Source: a bacterium (GTDB lineage: Bacteria > Planctomycetota > Planctomycetia > Pirellulales > Pirellulaceae). Taken from it: a stretch of DNA of 6,320 nt. The stretch covers positions 1-6,320 of the forward strand of contig JAUIHJ010000505.1 in the NCBI GenBank assembly GCA_030432015.1. Direction: 5' to 3'. The translations under genes and the position numbers were made by a program. The notes under the pieces are model-generated. The model had not been told where the DNA came from, made no database searches, and saw only the letters and a program-made list of their open reading frames with translations. Shown piece after piece: positions 5,694 to 6,320 of this stretch (within the stretch, counting starts at the first letter, position 1; the number at the start of each line of letters is the position of its first letter).

Positions 5694-6320
5694 TCAGACG
5701 CCGGCCGGAATCCCCCAATGCCCCCCTTCGCGATAGGTCCTGCCAAGCATCTGGCTTGCTTCGGGGTCGTCGAGAATCCGCTCCTGTTCCGGATCGAACT
5801 GTAGCGAGCGGCCCAGCCGCGTTGCAATATTGCCCAAGTGGCAGAGTGAGGCCGACACGTGTCCGGTTTCAATCCCGGCCCGAGCTTGGTCGGTGCCGCG
5901 AATCGAATCAATGAAATTTTGAAAGTGGCTCGTCAATCGGGGACGGCTGTCGGAAACGGGCTGTGGTCGATTCTGTGCGTCGAACCGTTTGAGGATCCCG
6001 CGTTTGCTTAACAATAGCCAACCGTCGGTACCATAGAACGCGTTGCCGTTATCGACCCCTTCCAAGCCATACCGAGACCACAGACGCATTTCAAAAACGA
6101 GTTGTTTTCGCTGGCCCGTTTGTTCCGTCGCAGGATAGTCAAAAGCCACGTACTGCGTGTCGGGAAACTGTTGATCGTCGTCGAAGAACAGTTTCCCGCC
6201 GAGGCCCGAAATTCGCGAGGGATGCGTGTCGACTCCCAGTCCCCAGCGGGCGTAATCAAGTTCGTGCACGCCGTCGTTCCCCATGTCGCCGGTGCCGAAG
6301 TTATACCACCAGTGCCACGA
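5694..6320 (-). CDS. Gfo/Idh/MocA family oxidoreductase, C-terminal part (N-terminus outside window)
   Basis: The frame is open from the window edge at 6320 to a TGA at 5694-5696, giving 208 residues of a larger protein. It begins with SWHWWYNFGTGDMGNDGVHELDYARWGLG, here read as the substrate domain of Gfo/Idh/MocA NAD(P)-dependent sugar or inositol dehydrogenases; the motif NDGVHELD holds the conserved His and Asp of that family. Later elements are FYGTDGWLLLSKRG and HFQNFIDSIRGTD, both usual in planctomycete members, and a closing stretch GHVSASLCHLGNIATRLGRSLQFDPE. The Rossmann NAD-binding half, and any twin-arginine signal, would lie beyond 6320. The substrate cannot be told from this part. 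Planctomycetes carry many paralogues, often in glycan catabolism. It ends convergently with the alanine-rich gene and shows no frameshift. Confidence 0.9.
   Translation of the reverse strand, partial: SWHWWYNFGTGDMGNDGVHELDYARWGLGVDTHPSRISGLGGKLFFDDDQQFPDTQYVAFDYPATEQTGQRKQLVFEMRLWSRYGLEGVDNGNAFYGTDGWLLLSKRGILKRFDAQNRPQPVSDSRPRLTSHFQNFIDSIRGTDQARAGIETGHVSASLCHLGNIATRLGRSLQFDPEQERILDDPEASQMLGRTYREGGHWGIPAGV

Overview
The window looks like chromosomal DNA of a moderately GC-rich Gram-negative bacterium, most likely a planctomycete of the Pirellulales type. This is an inference from protein style: a Gfo/Idh/MocA oxidoreductase with the tail typical of that phylum, a long GspK-like pseudopilin, an asparagine-synthase-related protein without a working glutaminase, and loosely packed genes in mixed orientation. 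No rRNA, tRNA, CRISPR array, transposase or phage gene is visible.

Layout. Positions 1-368 are non-coding or hold only the last few codons of an upstream gene. At 369-1694 (+) lies an asparagine-synthase-related ATP-pyrophosphatase. It converges, across a 50-bp gap, with a minus-strand pair transcribed from about 4440 down to 1745. The first gene of that pair is a GspK-like minor pseudopilin (2894-4438). The second is a protein with a degenerate receiver domain, a coiled coil and a C-terminal helical bundle resembling the KaiA C-terminal / RsbU N-terminal fold (1745-2782). A 321-bp divergent intergenic region with palindromes and short repeats separates gspK from a secreted alanine-rich protein (4760-5461, +) built on 13 perfect KAAAD repeats. 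That gene converges, over a strong hairpin at 5511-5550, with the C-terminal two thirds or less of a Gfo/Idh/MocA oxidoreductase (5694-6320, -) that runs off the right edge.

How the genes may work together. The only likely operon is gspK followed by the KaiA/RsbU-like gene. This suggests a non-phosphorylatable signalling protein co-expressed with a type II secretion or pseudopilus component, although no other gsp gene is next to it. The synthetase, the alanine-rich protein and the oxidoreductase appear to be separate transcription units with no evident shared pathway.

The most noteworthy item is the 1745-2782 protein. Its architecture (pseudo-receiver, helical linker, KaiA/RsbU-type bundle) parallels the cyanobacterial clock protein KaiA, which would be unusual in this kind of genome.
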